A DNA stretch of 64,000 nt, taken from the NCBI RefSeq assembly GCF_900156175.1, contig NZ_FTMV01000012.1, positions 62,001 to 126,000 on the forward strand, given 5' to 3'. Every line of letters begins with the position of its first letter. Positions within the stretch are counted from its first letter, which is position 1. This document shows, one piece after another, positions 25,233 through 34,078 of this stretch. A program made the translations under genes and the position numbers. Below the pieces are notes generated by a model. The model was not told the origin of the DNA. It was given only the letters and a program-made list of their open reading frames with translations, and did no database searches. The stretch is from Janthinobacterium sp. TND4EL3. Lineage in GTDB: Bacteria > Pseudomonadota > Gammaproteobacteria > Burkholderiales > Burkholderiaceae_D.

Positions 25233-25483
25233 GAGTGGTCTCCTCTTGCGGGTTGATGCTGCGATCATCCGCCCATTGCCGGGCCGGCTCAATTGTGGAT
25301 AACCGCAGATATGCAGTTTCGCTATATCGGGTATTGCGCCATGGTGAACGTGCGAGGGCTGTGCTGCGGCGCAGCATTTCAGGCGTGCGCTTGGAGCATT
25401 GCCCGCGCTGCGCTACACTGCCGTAGCGTCGCGCGCGGGATACTAAAAAGCGGTGCTCTTTTTATATCAAATAAGGAATTGGC

Positions 25484-26365
25484 ATGATCGAAGCCAGCAT
25501 CAAATCCGTTCAGTGCATCTCCCCCGCAGGCCTGCATACCATGTCGTACAAGGAATGGGGCGCGCCTGACAATCCGAACGTGCTCGTCTGCGCCCATGGC
25601 GTGACGCGCGTGGCGGACGACTTCGACAGCCTGGCGCGCGCCATGGCCAGCGATTACCGCGTGATCTGCCCCGATGTGGTGGGGCGCGGGCGCTCGGGCT
25701 GGCTGGCCAATCCCCAGTTCTACCGCGTGCCCCAATATGTGAGCGACATGGTGACCTTGCTGGCGCGCGTGCTGGCCAATGGCGAGCGCCAGACGGTGGA
25801 CTGGTTCGGCACCTCGATGGGCGGCTTGATCGGCCTGGGCCTGGCCTCGCTGCCGCACAGCCCGATCAGCAAGCTGGTCTTGAACGATATCGGCCCGACC
25901 CTGGCGCCTGAAGCCTTGCAGCGCATCGGCGACTACATCGGCCAGGACTTGCGTTTCGATACCTTCGAGCAGGGCGCCAAATTTGTGCGCGACGTGTCCG
26001 CCAGCTTCGGCCCGCACACGGATGCGGAATGGCATAAACTGGCAGTGGACGTCTTGCGCCAGGACAAGGATGGCCATTGGCGCCGCCACTATGATATGGG
26101 CCTGGCCATGCCGTTCCGCTCGGCCACGCCGGAATCGGCGGCCAGCGATGAAGCCATGCTGTGGGCCGCGTATGATGCCGTGCGCTGCCCCACCTTGCTG
26201 GTGCGCGGGTCGGAATCGGATCTGCTGTCGCACGCGACTGCGCAGATCATGCTGGGCCGTGGCCCGAAGGCGCAGCTGGTCGAGATCGAAGGCGTGGGCC
26301 ATGCGCCCACCTTCATCCACGACGACCAGATTGCCATTGCGCGCAAGTTTTTGCTGGGCAAGTAA
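25484..26365 (+). CDS. Alpha/beta-fold hydrolase
   Basis: 293 residues with the alpha/beta hydrolase pattern: LVCAHGVTRVADDFDSLARA (oxyanion HG), nucleophile S111 in WFGTSMGGLIG, and a C-terminal H273 in EGVGHAPTF. AAGGAA stands 8 bases before the ATG. No close functional class is recognisable. RidA and relA follow on the same strand after 54 and 40 bases, a possible but unproven operon. Confidence 0.88.
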   Translation: MIEASIKSVQCISPAGLHTMSYKEWGAPDNPNVLVCAHGVTRVADDFDSLARAMASDYRVICPDVVGRGRSGWLANPQFYRVPQYVSDMVTLLARVLANGERQTVDWFGTSMGGLIGLGLASLPHSPISKLVLNDIGPTLAPEALQRIGDYIGQDLRFDTFEQGAKFVRDVSASFGPHTDAEWHKLAVDVLRQDKDGHWRRHYDMGLAMPFRSATPESAASDEAMLWAAYDAVRCPTLLVRGSESDLLSHATAQIMLGRGPKAQLVEIEGVGHAPTFIHDDQIAIARKFLLGK

Positions 26366-26419
26366 TCAGATATCAAGCAGTACCGCTGTACCGATTTTGA
26401 AACAACCGAAAGAAGAAGC

Positions 26420-26770
26420 ATGGAAATTACACGACTGCACGTAGGCAAACGCCTTTCCGAAGTGGCGATACACAACAGCACCATCTACCTGGCGGGCCAG
26501 ATCGCCGAAGACACGACGCAGGACATCGTTGGCCAGACGCGCGAAGTGCTCGGTCACGTCGACCGCCTGCTGATGGAAGCGGGCAGCGACAAGACCTGCA
26601 TCCTGTCTTGCCAGATCTACATCGCCGACATGAAGGACTTCGACGGCATGAACGCCGTGTGGGACGACTGGGTTGCTTCCGGCCACACGCCGCCGCGCGC
26701 CACGGTGGAAGCCAAGCTGGCCAATCCTGCTTGCCTGGTAGAAATCGTCATCATCGCTGCAGAGCGCTAA
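26420..26770 (+). CDS. RidA/YjgF-family protein
   Basis: 116 residues of the RidA fold, which often deaminates reactive enamine/imine intermediates. The conserved arginine is present in HTPPRATVEAKLANPACLVE, together with YLAGQIAEDT and EAGSDKTCILSCQIYI. Normal family length; which RidA subfamily is not clear. Confidence 0.92.
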   Translation: MEITRLHVGKRLSEVAIHNSTIYLAGQIAEDTTQDIVGQTREVLGHVDRLLMEAGSDKTCILSCQIYIADMKDFDGMNAVWDDWVASGHTPPRATVEAKLANPACLVEIVIIAAER

Positions 26771-26810
26771 GTCATTAAGTTGTTGATTTATTAAGTTAAT
26801 AAGGTAATAC

Positions 26811-29063
26811 ATGGTTTCCATCTCGGCCCCGAATAGCGCCACCTCGGAACAACTGGTAGAGGGCTTGAGTGCGCCGGACAGCGCCCGCGTGCTGGACGCG
26901 CTCGCGTACGCCACCGAAGCGTATGGTGACAAGCAGACCTTTGCCGGCCGCTCCGCGCTGGAGTTCGCCATCGGCGTGGCCACGACGCTGGCGTTCCTGC
27001 GCAGCGATGCGGAAACGCGCATCGCCGGCCTGATGTTCGAACTGACCCTGCTGGAACCGGACACGGCGGCTGACATCGAACCGCGCTTCGGCAAGCAGGT
27101 GTGCGACCTGGCAACCGGCGTGCGCCAGCTGATCCGGCTGCGCGCGCTGACCCAGGCGCAGCACGGCGGCGCCGGCGGGCGCGGCAAGAATGCGGCGCAG
27201 CAAGCCGTGGCCCAGGTGGAAACCTTGCGCAAGATGTTGCTGGCCATGGCCTCCGACATGCGCGTCGTGCTGGTGCGCCTGGCCGCCTGCGTGACGACCT
27301 TGCGCTACTTTGCCGACTTGAAGCTGTTCAACGAAATGACGCGCGAGTACGGCAAGGAAACCTTGGATTTGTACGCGCCGCTGGCCAACCGGCTCGGCAT
27401 CTGGCAGCTGAAGTGGGAACTGGAAGATTTGTCGTTCCGCTTCATCGAGCCGGAAGCATATAAACGCATCGCCAAGATGCTGGAAGAAAAGCGCATGATG
27501 CGCGAGGGCTTCGTGTCCTCGGCGATTCTGCGCCTGCAGACGGAACTGGCTTCGGCCGGTATCCAGGCGGAAGTATTTGGCCGCCCGAAACATATTTACA
27601 GCATCTGGAACAAGATGCGCGGCAAGGAACTCGATTTCACGGCCCTGTACGACGTGCGCGCCTTCCGCGTCATCGTTGCCGACGTGAAAACTTGCTACAC
27701 GGTGCTGGGCGTGGTCCACAATATCTGGACCCCCATCCCGAAAGAATTCGACGATTACATTTCGCGGCCGAAACCGAACGGTTACCAGTCGCTGCACACG
27801 GTGGTGACGGCCGAGGATGGCCGGCCGCTGGAAGTGCAGATCCGCACGAATGAAATGCACAGCTTTGCCGAATATGGCGTGGCCGCGCACTGGCGCTACA
27901 AGGAAGAGGGCGGCTCGAACTTTGCCGGCCAGAAGTACGACGAAAAGATCGCCTGGCTGCGCCAGTTGCTGGCGTGGAAGACGGAAGTGGCCGACGCCGT
28001 CGTGGGCCAGGAAGAAATTCAGCGCGAATGGGTGGAAAAGCTCAAATCGGCCACCCTGGACGACCGCATCTTCGTCATGACGCCGCAGGCGCGCGTGCTG
28101 GAATTGCCCGTGGGCGCCACGCCCGTCGACTTTGCGTATCACCTGCACACGGACGTGGGCCACCGCTGCCGCGGCGCCAAGGTCGACGGCATCATGGTGC
28201 CCCTGAATACGCAGCTGAAGAACGGCCAGACCTGCGAAATCATCACGGCCAAGGGCGCGCCGGGCACGGCCGGGCCGTCGCGCGACTGGCTCAGCGCCGG
28301 CTACGCCGTCAGCACGCGCACGCGCTCGAAGATCCGCGCCTGGTTCCATGCCATCGACATGCAGGAAACCCTGGCCCACGGCCGCGCGCTGGTGGAAAAA
28401 TCGCTGCAGCGCGAAGGCAAGACGGCCGTCAACCTCGAGGCGCTGGCGCAAAAGCTGGGCTTTGCGAAAGTCGACGAGCTGTTCCTGTCTGTCGGCAAGG
28501 ATGAATTCAGCCTGCGCCACGTGGAGCAGGCCCTGCACGACAATGGCGAAGTGGTGGTGCCGGAAGACGCCGTGCTGGTGGGCAAGAGCCGCGCTTCCAG
28601 CGTGGAGCAGGGCGCCAAGTCCGGCGTGCTGGTGGTCGGCACGGAAGGCTTGATGACGGTGCTGGCCAAGTGCTGCAAGCCGGCGCCGCCGGACAGCATC
28701 GTCGGCTTTGTCACGCGCGGCAAGGGCGTCTCGATCCACCGCGCCACCTGCAAGAACTTCGAGGAAATGCGCGCCAAGGCGCCCGAGCGCGTGATTTTTA
28801 CCGAGTGGGGCAGCACGGGCGGCCACGACACCGTGTATCCGGTTGACATTTTTATCCTGGCCGGCGACCGCCAGGGCTTGCTGCGCGACATCTCCGAAAT
28901 CTTTTCACGCGAAAAGATCAACGTGATCGGCGTCAACACCCAAAGCGCCAAGGGCCAGGCCCGCATGACGTTTACGGCCGAGATCAGCTCGACGGCGCAG
29001 CTGTTGAAGGCGCTGAATGTAATTAAAGACGTGAGCGGGGTGCTTGAGGCGCGCCGTAGCTGA
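26811..29063 (+). CDS. relA: RelA, (p)ppGpp synthetase I
   Basis: Ribosome-associated alarmone synthetase of the stringent response. 750 residues in order: a degenerate HD hydrolase domain (around residue 75 FELTLLEPD replaces HDxxED), a synthetase domain (YDVRAFRVIVADVKTCYTVL; E312-F-D-D315, the ExDD motif of monofunctional RelA; RPKPNGYQSLHTVV), TGS (VMTPQARVLELPVGATPVDF), a Cys-rich zinc-finger region (KCCKPAPPDSIVGFVTRGKG) and a C-terminal ACT domain. The motifs favour RelA over SpoT. AAGG lies 8 bases before the ATG. Confidence 0.95.
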   Translation: MVSISAPNSATSEQLVEGLSAPDSARVLDALAYATEAYGDKQTFAGRSALEFAIGVATTLAFLRSDAETRIAGLMFELTLLEPDTAADIEPRFGKQVCDLATGVRQLIRLRALTQAQHGGAGGRGKNAAQQAVAQVETLRKMLLAMASDMRVVLVRLAACVTTLRYFADLKLFNEMTREYGKETLDLYAPLANRLGIWQLKWELEDLSFRFIEPEAYKRIAKMLEEKRMMREGFVSSAILRLQTELASAGIQAEVFGRPKHIYSIWNKMRGKELDFTALYDVRAFRVIVADVKTCYTVLGVVHNIWTPIPKEFDDYISRPKPNGYQSLHTVVTAEDGRPLEVQIRTNEMHSFAEYGVAAHWRYKEEGGSNFAGQKYDEKIAWLRQLLAWKTEVADAVVGQEEIQREWVEKLKSATLDDRIFVMTPQARVLELPVGATPVDFAYHLHTDVGHRCRGAKVDGIMVPLNTQLKNGQTCEIITAKGAPGTAGPSRDWLSAGYAVSTRTRSKIRAWFHAIDMQETLAHGRALVEKSLQREGKTAVNLEALAQKLGFAKVDELFLSVGKDEFSLRHVEQALHDNGEVVVPEDAVLVGKSRASSVEQGAKSGVLVVGTEGLMTVLAKCCKPAPPDSIVGFVTRGKGVSIHRATCKNFEEMRAKAPERVIFTEWGSTGGHDTVYPVDIFILAGDRQGLLRDISEIFSREKINVIGVNTQSAKGQARMTFTAEISSTAQLLKALNVIKDVSGVLEARRS

Positions 29064-29180
29064 CGCCTGACCAAACCTACTGCGCGTCGGTATAGGCGGC
29101 CTGCGATGCTCACCGTACCTTCGTACGGTTGCGCTTCTTAGCCACCTCTCCCTTCCGCTCGCTACGGTTTTGTCAGGCGT
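29063..29180. repeat. Palindrome-ended intergenic repeat, copy 2
   Basis: Begins at the last base of the relA stop codon. Ends: ACGCCTGACCAAACC and the inverse of GTTTTGTCAGGCGT. Internal hairpin ACCGTAC-CTTC-GTACGGT (29112-29129), then GCGCTTCTTAGCCACCTCTC and CTTCCGCTCGCTACGG. Confidence 0.88.
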
Positions 29181-29203
29181 TGTGACGCTTGTTGAACCTG
29201 GTG

Positions 29204-30154
29204 TTAATGCGTCTTGTCGCCTTCATGCAAGCCCGCCATCGCCGCCGTCTCCGGCTGCAAAGTAATATGGTCGATGCCATGCTTGGCCAGCAACATTTTC
29301 TTGATCGCGCGCAAGACCTTCGGCCAATGGTCGAGGTGCTCGATTTCCACGTGGCCGATCAGGGCCGGCTGGCCCGGCGACATGTCCCACACGTGCAGGT
29401 CATGCACGGCAATCACGCCTTCCACCTGCTCGACGTCCGTGCCCACCTCGATGTAGTCGATGTGGTGCGGCACGCCTTCCATCAGGAAGTGGTAGGACTC
29501 GCGCAGCACGCCGAACGTCGATTTCAGGATCAGCAGCGACACGAGTACGGACAGCAGCGGGTCGATCTGCATCCAGCCCGTAAAGTAAATCACGGCGCCC
29601 GCGATGATGGCGGCGACCGAACCGAGCAAGTCGCCCATCACGTGCACGAGGGCGGCGCGCGTATTCACGCTTTGCTTGTCTTTCGACAATACCCACGCCA
29701 CCACCACGTTGATGGCCAGGCCGATGAAGGCGACGATGAAGACCATGCCGCCCTTGACGGGTTGCGGGGCGGAAAAGCGCTGCACGGCTTCATAGCAGAT
29801 CCAGCCCACCACGCACAGCATGGCCAGGCCGTTGACGAAGGCGGCCAGCGCCTCGGCGCGGCCAAAGCCGAACGAGTGGCGCGGCGAGGGCGGGCGGCGG
29901 GCGATCAGTTGCGCCAGCAGGGCCAGGCCCAGCGCGGCCGCGTCCGTGACCATGTGGCCCGCGTCGGAAATCAGGGCCAGCGAATTGGACAGGAAGCCGG
30001 CCGCCACTTCGATGCCGGCAAACGACAGGGTCAGGCCCAGCGCCCACGCGAGGATGCTCTGGCTGCGGCCCTCGAAGGAATGCGTGTGCTTGGCATCGCC
30101 TTTGCGATGGGCGTGCAAATGGGTGGCGTCGTGTTCGGTGTGCGTCGGCTGCAT
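29204..30154 (-). CDS. Cation diffusion facilitator (zinc/cobalt-type efflux)
   Basis: 316-residue CDF exporter. A His-rich cytoplasmic N-terminus (HTEHDATHLHAHRKGDAKHT) precedes six membrane helices. Metal-site residues appear in ALISDAGHMVTDAAALG (helix 2) and VHVMGDLLGS (helix 5), an H/D arrangement typical of Zn/Co-CDFs such as CzcD/DmeF. The C-terminal cytoplasmic domain includes VHDLHVWDMSPGQPALIGHV. Metal specificity is inferred. The gene is convergent with relA, with repeat copy 2 between them. Confidence 0.92.
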   Translation of the reverse strand: MQPTHTEHDATHLHAHRKGDAKHTHSFEGRSQSILAWALGLTLSFAGIEVAAGFLSNSLALISDAGHMVTDAAALGLALLAQLIARRPPSPRHSFGFGRAEALAAFVNGLAMLCVVGWICYEAVQRFSAPQPVKGGMVFIVAFIGLAINVVVAWVLSKDKQSVNTRAALVHVMGDLLGSVAAIIAGAVIYFTGWMQIDPLLSVLVSLLILKSTFGVLRESYHFLMEGVPHHIDYIEVGTDVEQVEGVIAVHDLHVWDMSPGQPALIGHVEIEHLDHWPKVLRAIKKMLLAKHGIDHITLQPETAAMAGLHEGDKTH

Positions 30155-30275
30155 GGAGTGCTTCGTTGAATGAGGTTGCCGTCAGTGTAATTGAAAAGCA
30201 ACAACATAGTCGGCACGACAAAAAACCTGCAGGCCCGGAGGCGCTGCAAGTTTTTCTTGATGCGGAACATTATTA

Positions 30276-31148
30276 CTACGTAGCGGACTCGCCAAACTTG
30301 CCTTCTCGGAAATCCTGTACGGCCTGGAATACTTCCGCCTGGGTATTCATGACAAACGGGCCATACTGCGCGATGGGCTCGTTCAAGGGCTGGCCGGCGA
30401 CGAGGATCACGCGGCCGCCTTCCGGCGCTTCGATGCGCACGCCGTTGCTGCCCGGCGTGTTGGCGAAGATGGCCATGCGCAGGGCGGGCACGGCCTTGCC
30501 ATCGACCCGCACTTCGCCACGGAACGTGTACAGGAAGGCGTTATGGCCGGGCGGCAAGGGTTGCTCGAAGCTGCTGCCGGCCGGCAAGTCGATATCGAGG
30601 TAGAGCGGTTCCGTCAGCTCGCGCTGCACGGCGCCCGCCACGCCATGGCTGGTGCCGGCGATCACTTGCACGGCCACGCCCGCGTCCGTCGTGTAGCGGG
30701 GAATTTCCTCGCTCGTGAAATCGCGGTACCACGGCGTGCGCATCTTGTCGCGCGCGGGCAGGTTCAGCCACAGCTGAAAACCTTCCATCACGCCTGCTTC
30801 CTGTTCCGGCATTTCCGAGTGGATCACGCCGCTGCCGGCCGTCATCCATTGCACGCCGCCCGAGGTCAGCAAGCCTTCGTGGCCCGCGCTGTCCTTGTGG
30901 CGCATGCGCCCCGTGATCATGTACGAGACCGTCTCGAAACCCCGGTGCGGATGCTCGGGGAAGCCGGCGATATAGTCGTTCGGCTGGTCGCTGGCAAAGT
31001 TGTCGAGCATCAAAAACGGGTCGAGACGGCGCTGCAGCTGCTGCGTCAGCACGCGGTTGATCTTCACGCCGGCGCCATCCATGACGGCCTGGCCGGCGAT
31101 CACGCGCTCGACGGCGCGTGGCTTGGTGACGGTGGTGATGTCGCTCAT
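30276..31148 (-). CDS. Pirin-family protein
   Basis: 290-residue double-cupin protein. The N-terminal pirin motif includes FASDQPNDYIAGFPEHPHRG and SAGHEGLLTSGGVQWMTAGS, containing the metal-binding His/Glu residues; the C-terminal cupin follows (GHNAFLYTFRGEVRVDGKAV). Some bacterial pirins are quercetin dioxygenases. The start is ATG 31148, preceded by GAGGAG; 31196 is unlikely. It lies 57 bases after azoR on the same strand, so probably co-transcribed. Confidence 0.93.
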   Translation of the reverse strand: MSDITTVTKPRAVERVIAGQAVMDGAGVKINRVLTQQLQRRLDPFLMLDNFASDQPNDYIAGFPEHPHRGFETVSYMITGRMRHKDSAGHEGLLTSGGVQWMTAGSGVIHSEMPEQEAGVMEGFQLWLNLPARDKMRTPWYRDFTSEEIPRYTTDAGVAVQVIAGTSHGVAGAVQRELTEPLYLDIDLPAGSSFEQPLPPGHNAFLYTFRGEVRVDGKAVPALRMAIFANTPGSNGVRIEAPEGGRVILVAGQPLNEPIAQYGPFVMNTQAEVFQAVQDFREGKFGESAT

Positions 31149-31205
31149 TGCTTTCTCCTCTAGGCGAGGACGGCGCCAGTGCGCCGCCCCGTTCACTGCT
31201 GGGAA

Positions 31206-31805
31206 TTACACCAGGATCGCGTTGATCTCGGCGTCCGCTTGCGCCTGCGCCTTGGCCACGGCTTCCGGACCCATGCCCATGCCTTCCGAATACACGTATT
31301 GCACGTCGGTCATGCCCAGGAAGCCGAACATGGTGTTCAGGTAAGGCACCTGGCTGTCGTTGGCGCTGTCGCGGTGCAAGCCGCCGCGGGACAGGCCCAC
31401 ATAGACTTTCTTGCCGGTCAGCAGGCCCACGGGGCCGTTTTCCGTGTACTTGAAGGTAACGTTGGCGCGGGCAATCGCGTCGAACCAGCTTTTCAGTTGC
31501 ACGGTGATGCCGAAGTTGTACATGGGCGCGCCGATGACGATGACGTCGGCCGCTTGCACTTGTGCAATCAGCGCGTCGTCGAGGGCGATGCGGGCCGCCT
31601 GTTCCGGCGTGCGTTTGTCGGCCGGGGTGAACAGTGCTTGCAGGGTAGGCTCGTCGAGCACGGGGTGCGGCTGGGCAGCCAGGTCGCGGCGCGCCAGGGT
31701 GGCGCCAGGGTTGGCGGCTTGTACGCGGGCAACGATGGCGTCAGCCAGGCGGGTCGAGGCGGAACCGGTGCTGCGGGCGCTGGAATTGATTTGCAGGATG
31801 TTCAT
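31206..31805 (-). CDS. azoR: AzoR, FMN-dependent NADH-azoreductase/quinone reductase
   Basis: 199 residues of the flavodoxin-like AzoR family: the start [20 protein letters not shown], the FMN-loop motif [20 protein letters not shown], and TYKYTE-like [16 protein letters not shown]. It reduces azo compounds and quinones with NADH. The divergent LysR gene and downstream pirin form a set commonly seen in quinone/electrophile stress response. Confidence 0.95.
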   Translation of the reverse strand: MNILQINSSARSTGSASTRLADAIVARVQAANPGATLARRDLAAQPHPVLDEPTLQALFTPADKRTPEQAARIALDDALIAQVQAADVIVIGAPMYNFGITVQLKSWFDAIARANVTFKYTENGPVGLLTGKKVYVGLSRGGLHRDSANDSQVPYLNTMFGFLGMTDVQYVYSEGMGMGPEAVAKAQAQADAEINAILV

Positions 31806-31931
31806 CTTGTTTTCTCCGTTGTGAGGTGTCTTGCGATGGATGAACTATAGCAATTCCAAAATTGATGCGGAAGCCGTTAAAATGGATAACATTAATCCAC
31901 CCATGGAACAATTGAGTTTACAGGTAAATAT

Positions 31932-32837
31932 ATGGATATCGATCCCGGAGATTTGCTGCTGTTCGCCCGCGTTGTCGAGTGCGGCAGCTTCAGTCGCGCC
32001 GCCGTGCGCGTGGACTTGCCCAAGTCGACCCTGTCGCGCCGCATTTCGCAGCTGGAAGCGCGGCTGGGCGAACGGCTGCTGCTGCGCACCACGCGCAAGC
32101 TGGCGCTGACGGAGTTTGGCGCCAGCCTGCTCGAACATGCGCGCAAGGTGGTGGAAGAAACGGAGGCGGCCGGCGCGCTGGCCCAGCACCGCCAGGCGGG
32201 CCCCAGCGGCTTGCTGCGCATTTCCATGCCGGCCGACTTCGGCGACGCGCTGATGCGCCAGGTGCTGGCCGAATTCGTGCGCCGCTACCCGGCCATTTCG
32301 CTGGAACTGGACTTGTCGGCGCGCCGCGTGGATTTATTGGAAGAAAATTTCGATCTGGCCATCCGCATGGGCAACTTGCCCGACGATGCCAGCCTGGCGG
32401 CGCGCCGCGTAGCCTTCAGTACGCTGGCGCTGTATGCCTCGCCGCAATACACGAGCGTGCACGGCTTGCCCGAGCATCCCGACGACCTGTATGGCCATGA
32501 TTTGCTCAGCCTGCCACGGGCCGTGCATGGCCTCGTGCACTGGACTTTGATGCGCGGCAAGACGACGTGGGAGCGCGATTTACCGGTGCGCCTGCTGGCG
32601 AACTCGCCGGAATTGCTGGTGCGCATGGCCTGCACGGGCGTGGGCATCGCGGCCAGCACGGACCGCTTCGCCAAGGCCTATGTGGCGACGGGGGAGCTGG
32701 TGCGCGTGCTGCCGGAGTGGAGTTTCCCGCTGGTCACGGGCTGGGCCGTGTTTCCCGGCCGGCGCCTGATGCCGGCCAAGACGCGGGCGTTCCTGGACTT
32801 GATGGAGGAAATGTACCGCACGGATGCGCCTGTTTAG
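31932..32837 (+). CDS. LysR-family regulator
   Basis: 301 residues: an N-terminal winged helix-turn-helix (LLLFARVVECGSFSRAAVRV, PKSTLSRRISQLEARLGERL) and a LysR substrate-binding domain (GLLRISMPADFGDALMRQVL). Divergently transcribed from azoR-pirin with a 126-base gap, the usual place of a self-regulated LysR that controls the neighbouring operon. The ligand is unknown; a quinone or azo compound is plausible. Confidence 0.93.
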   Translation: MDIDPGDLLLFARVVECGSFSRAAVRVDLPKSTLSRRISQLEARLGERLLLRTTRKLALTEFGASLLEHARKVVEETEAAGALAQHRQAGPSGLLRISMPADFGDALMRQVLAEFVRRYPAISLELDLSARRVDLLEENFDLAIRMGNLPDDASLAARRVAFSTLALYASPQYTSVHGLPEHPDDLYGHDLLSLPRAVHGLVHWTLMRGKTTWERDLPVRLLANSPELLVRMACTGVGIAASTDRFAKAYVATGELVRVLPEWSFPLVTGWAVFPGRRLMPAKTRAFLDLMEEMYRTDAPV

Positions 32838-32839
32838 TC

Positions 32840-32957
32840 ACGCCTGTCAAAACCTACTGCGCGTCGTGATCTATGGCCTGTGATGCTCACTGTACCTTCG
32901 TACAGTTGCGCTTCTCGGCCACAGCTCCCTTCCGCTCGCTACGGTTTTGTCAGGCGT
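32840..32957. repeat. Palindrome-ended intergenic repeat, copy 3
   Basis: Starts three bases after the LysR stop codon. Ends ACGCCTGTCAAAACC and the inverse GTTTTGTCAGGCGT are nearly perfect inverted repeats. The internal hairpin is ACTGTAC-CTTC-GTACAGT (32889-32906), where both arms have changed together relative to copy 2. Confidence 0.88.
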
Positions 32958-32989
32958 TGACAGGTCAGGGGAGGCCGAGGAGCCTCGAT

Positions 32990-33838
32990 CTACCTGGGCA
33001 CGTTGCCCATGACTTCGCCCAGTTGCACGGGGCCGGCCGGTTGCCAGTTGGCATTGAATTGCACGGTGTCTTTCGGGAACAGCATCACGACGGTGGAACC
33101 GAGCAGGAAGCGGCCCAGTTCTTCGCCCTGTTTCAGCACCACATTGTCGTTCGCATAGCTCCAGTCGCGGATCTCGCCCGTGCGCGGCGGGTTGACGACG
33201 CCGTGCCAGACGGTGGCCATGCTGCCGACGATGGTGGCGCCGACGAGGGTCATGACGAAGGGGCCGTTGGCCGTGTCGAACACGCAGACGACGCGCTCGT
33301 TGCGGGCGAACAGGCCGGGAATGCCGCGCGCCGTCGTCGGGTTGACGGAAAATAGTTCACCGGGCACATAAATCATGCGCGTCAGGCGGCCGTCGCACGG
33401 CATGTGGATGCGGTGGTAGTCGCGCGGGCTCAGGTACAGGTTGGCGAAGCTGCCATGCTCGAACCGGGCCGCCAGCGCCGCGTCGCCGCCCACCAGGGCC
33501 GTGGTGCTGAAATGGTGGCCCTTGGCCTGGAAGATCTGGTCCTTGTCGATGGTGCCGAACTGGCTGATGCGGCCGTCGACGGGGCAGACGTAGTCGGCCT
33601 GGGCCAGCGGGCGGGCATCGGGGCGCAGCGCGCGCGTAAAGAAATCGTTGAAGCTGGCGTAGTGCGTGATGTCCGGGTCCAGCGCCTCATCCATGTTGAC
33701 GTTGTAGCGGCCGACGAACCAGCGGATCAGGCGCGTCGTCATGGCGCCGCCCTTGGCACCGGCGATGCGCCCGGCAAAGTTGGTCAGCGCCCCCTTGGGC
33801 AGCAGATATTGAGGCAAAACGGCAAGACGGTCAGACAC
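32990..33838 (-). CDS. psd: Phosphatidylserine decarboxylase
   Basis: Makes phosphatidylethanolamine at the inner membrane. 282 residues; the pyruvoyl-forming self-cleavage motif is LGST with S248 (GRFLLGSTVVMLF). Other family blocks: HYASFNDFFTRALRPDARPL, CPVDGRISQFG and LYLSPRDYHRIHMPCDGRL. The start is GTG at 33838 with AAGG upstream (MSDRLAVLPQYLLP); the frame continues to 33940 but without support. Confidence 0.95.
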   Translation of the reverse strand: MSDRLAVLPQYLLPKGALTNFAGRIAGAKGGAMTTRLIRWFVGRYNVNMDEALDPDITHYASFNDFFTRALRPDARPLAQADYVCPVDGRISQFGTIDKDQIFQAKGHHFSTTALVGGDAALAARFEHGSFANLYLSPRDYHRIHMPCDGRLTRMIYVPGELFSVNPTTARGIPGLFARNERVVCVFDTANGPFVMTLVGATIVGSMATVWHGVVNPPRTGEIRDWSYANDNVVLKQGEELGRFLLGSTVVMLFPKDTVQFNANWQPAGPVQLGEVMGNVPR

Positions 33839-34078
33839 GATGGGAAGCCTTTGACGGGGTGATCGGAATAATGGCGAAAACGCATTATAGCGGCGATGTG
33901 GCGCGCAATGATATGCGCCGTATGCAAGGGGGCGTATCACTGTTCGCCACCGAATTTAATTTGCTATAGGAAATATTTTCAGGAAACTGTGTCAGTCGGA
34001 AAAAATTGCAGCACAATACGGCGGCCTGTTTTTTAGCATTTAGCCATTTTTATTCAGCCAACTTTTTTCAGCCAAGTC

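Noticed and set aside
26796..28826. Long open frame (676 codons) antisense to relA
   Set aside because: Shadow of relA; no recognisable motif and no ribosome site.
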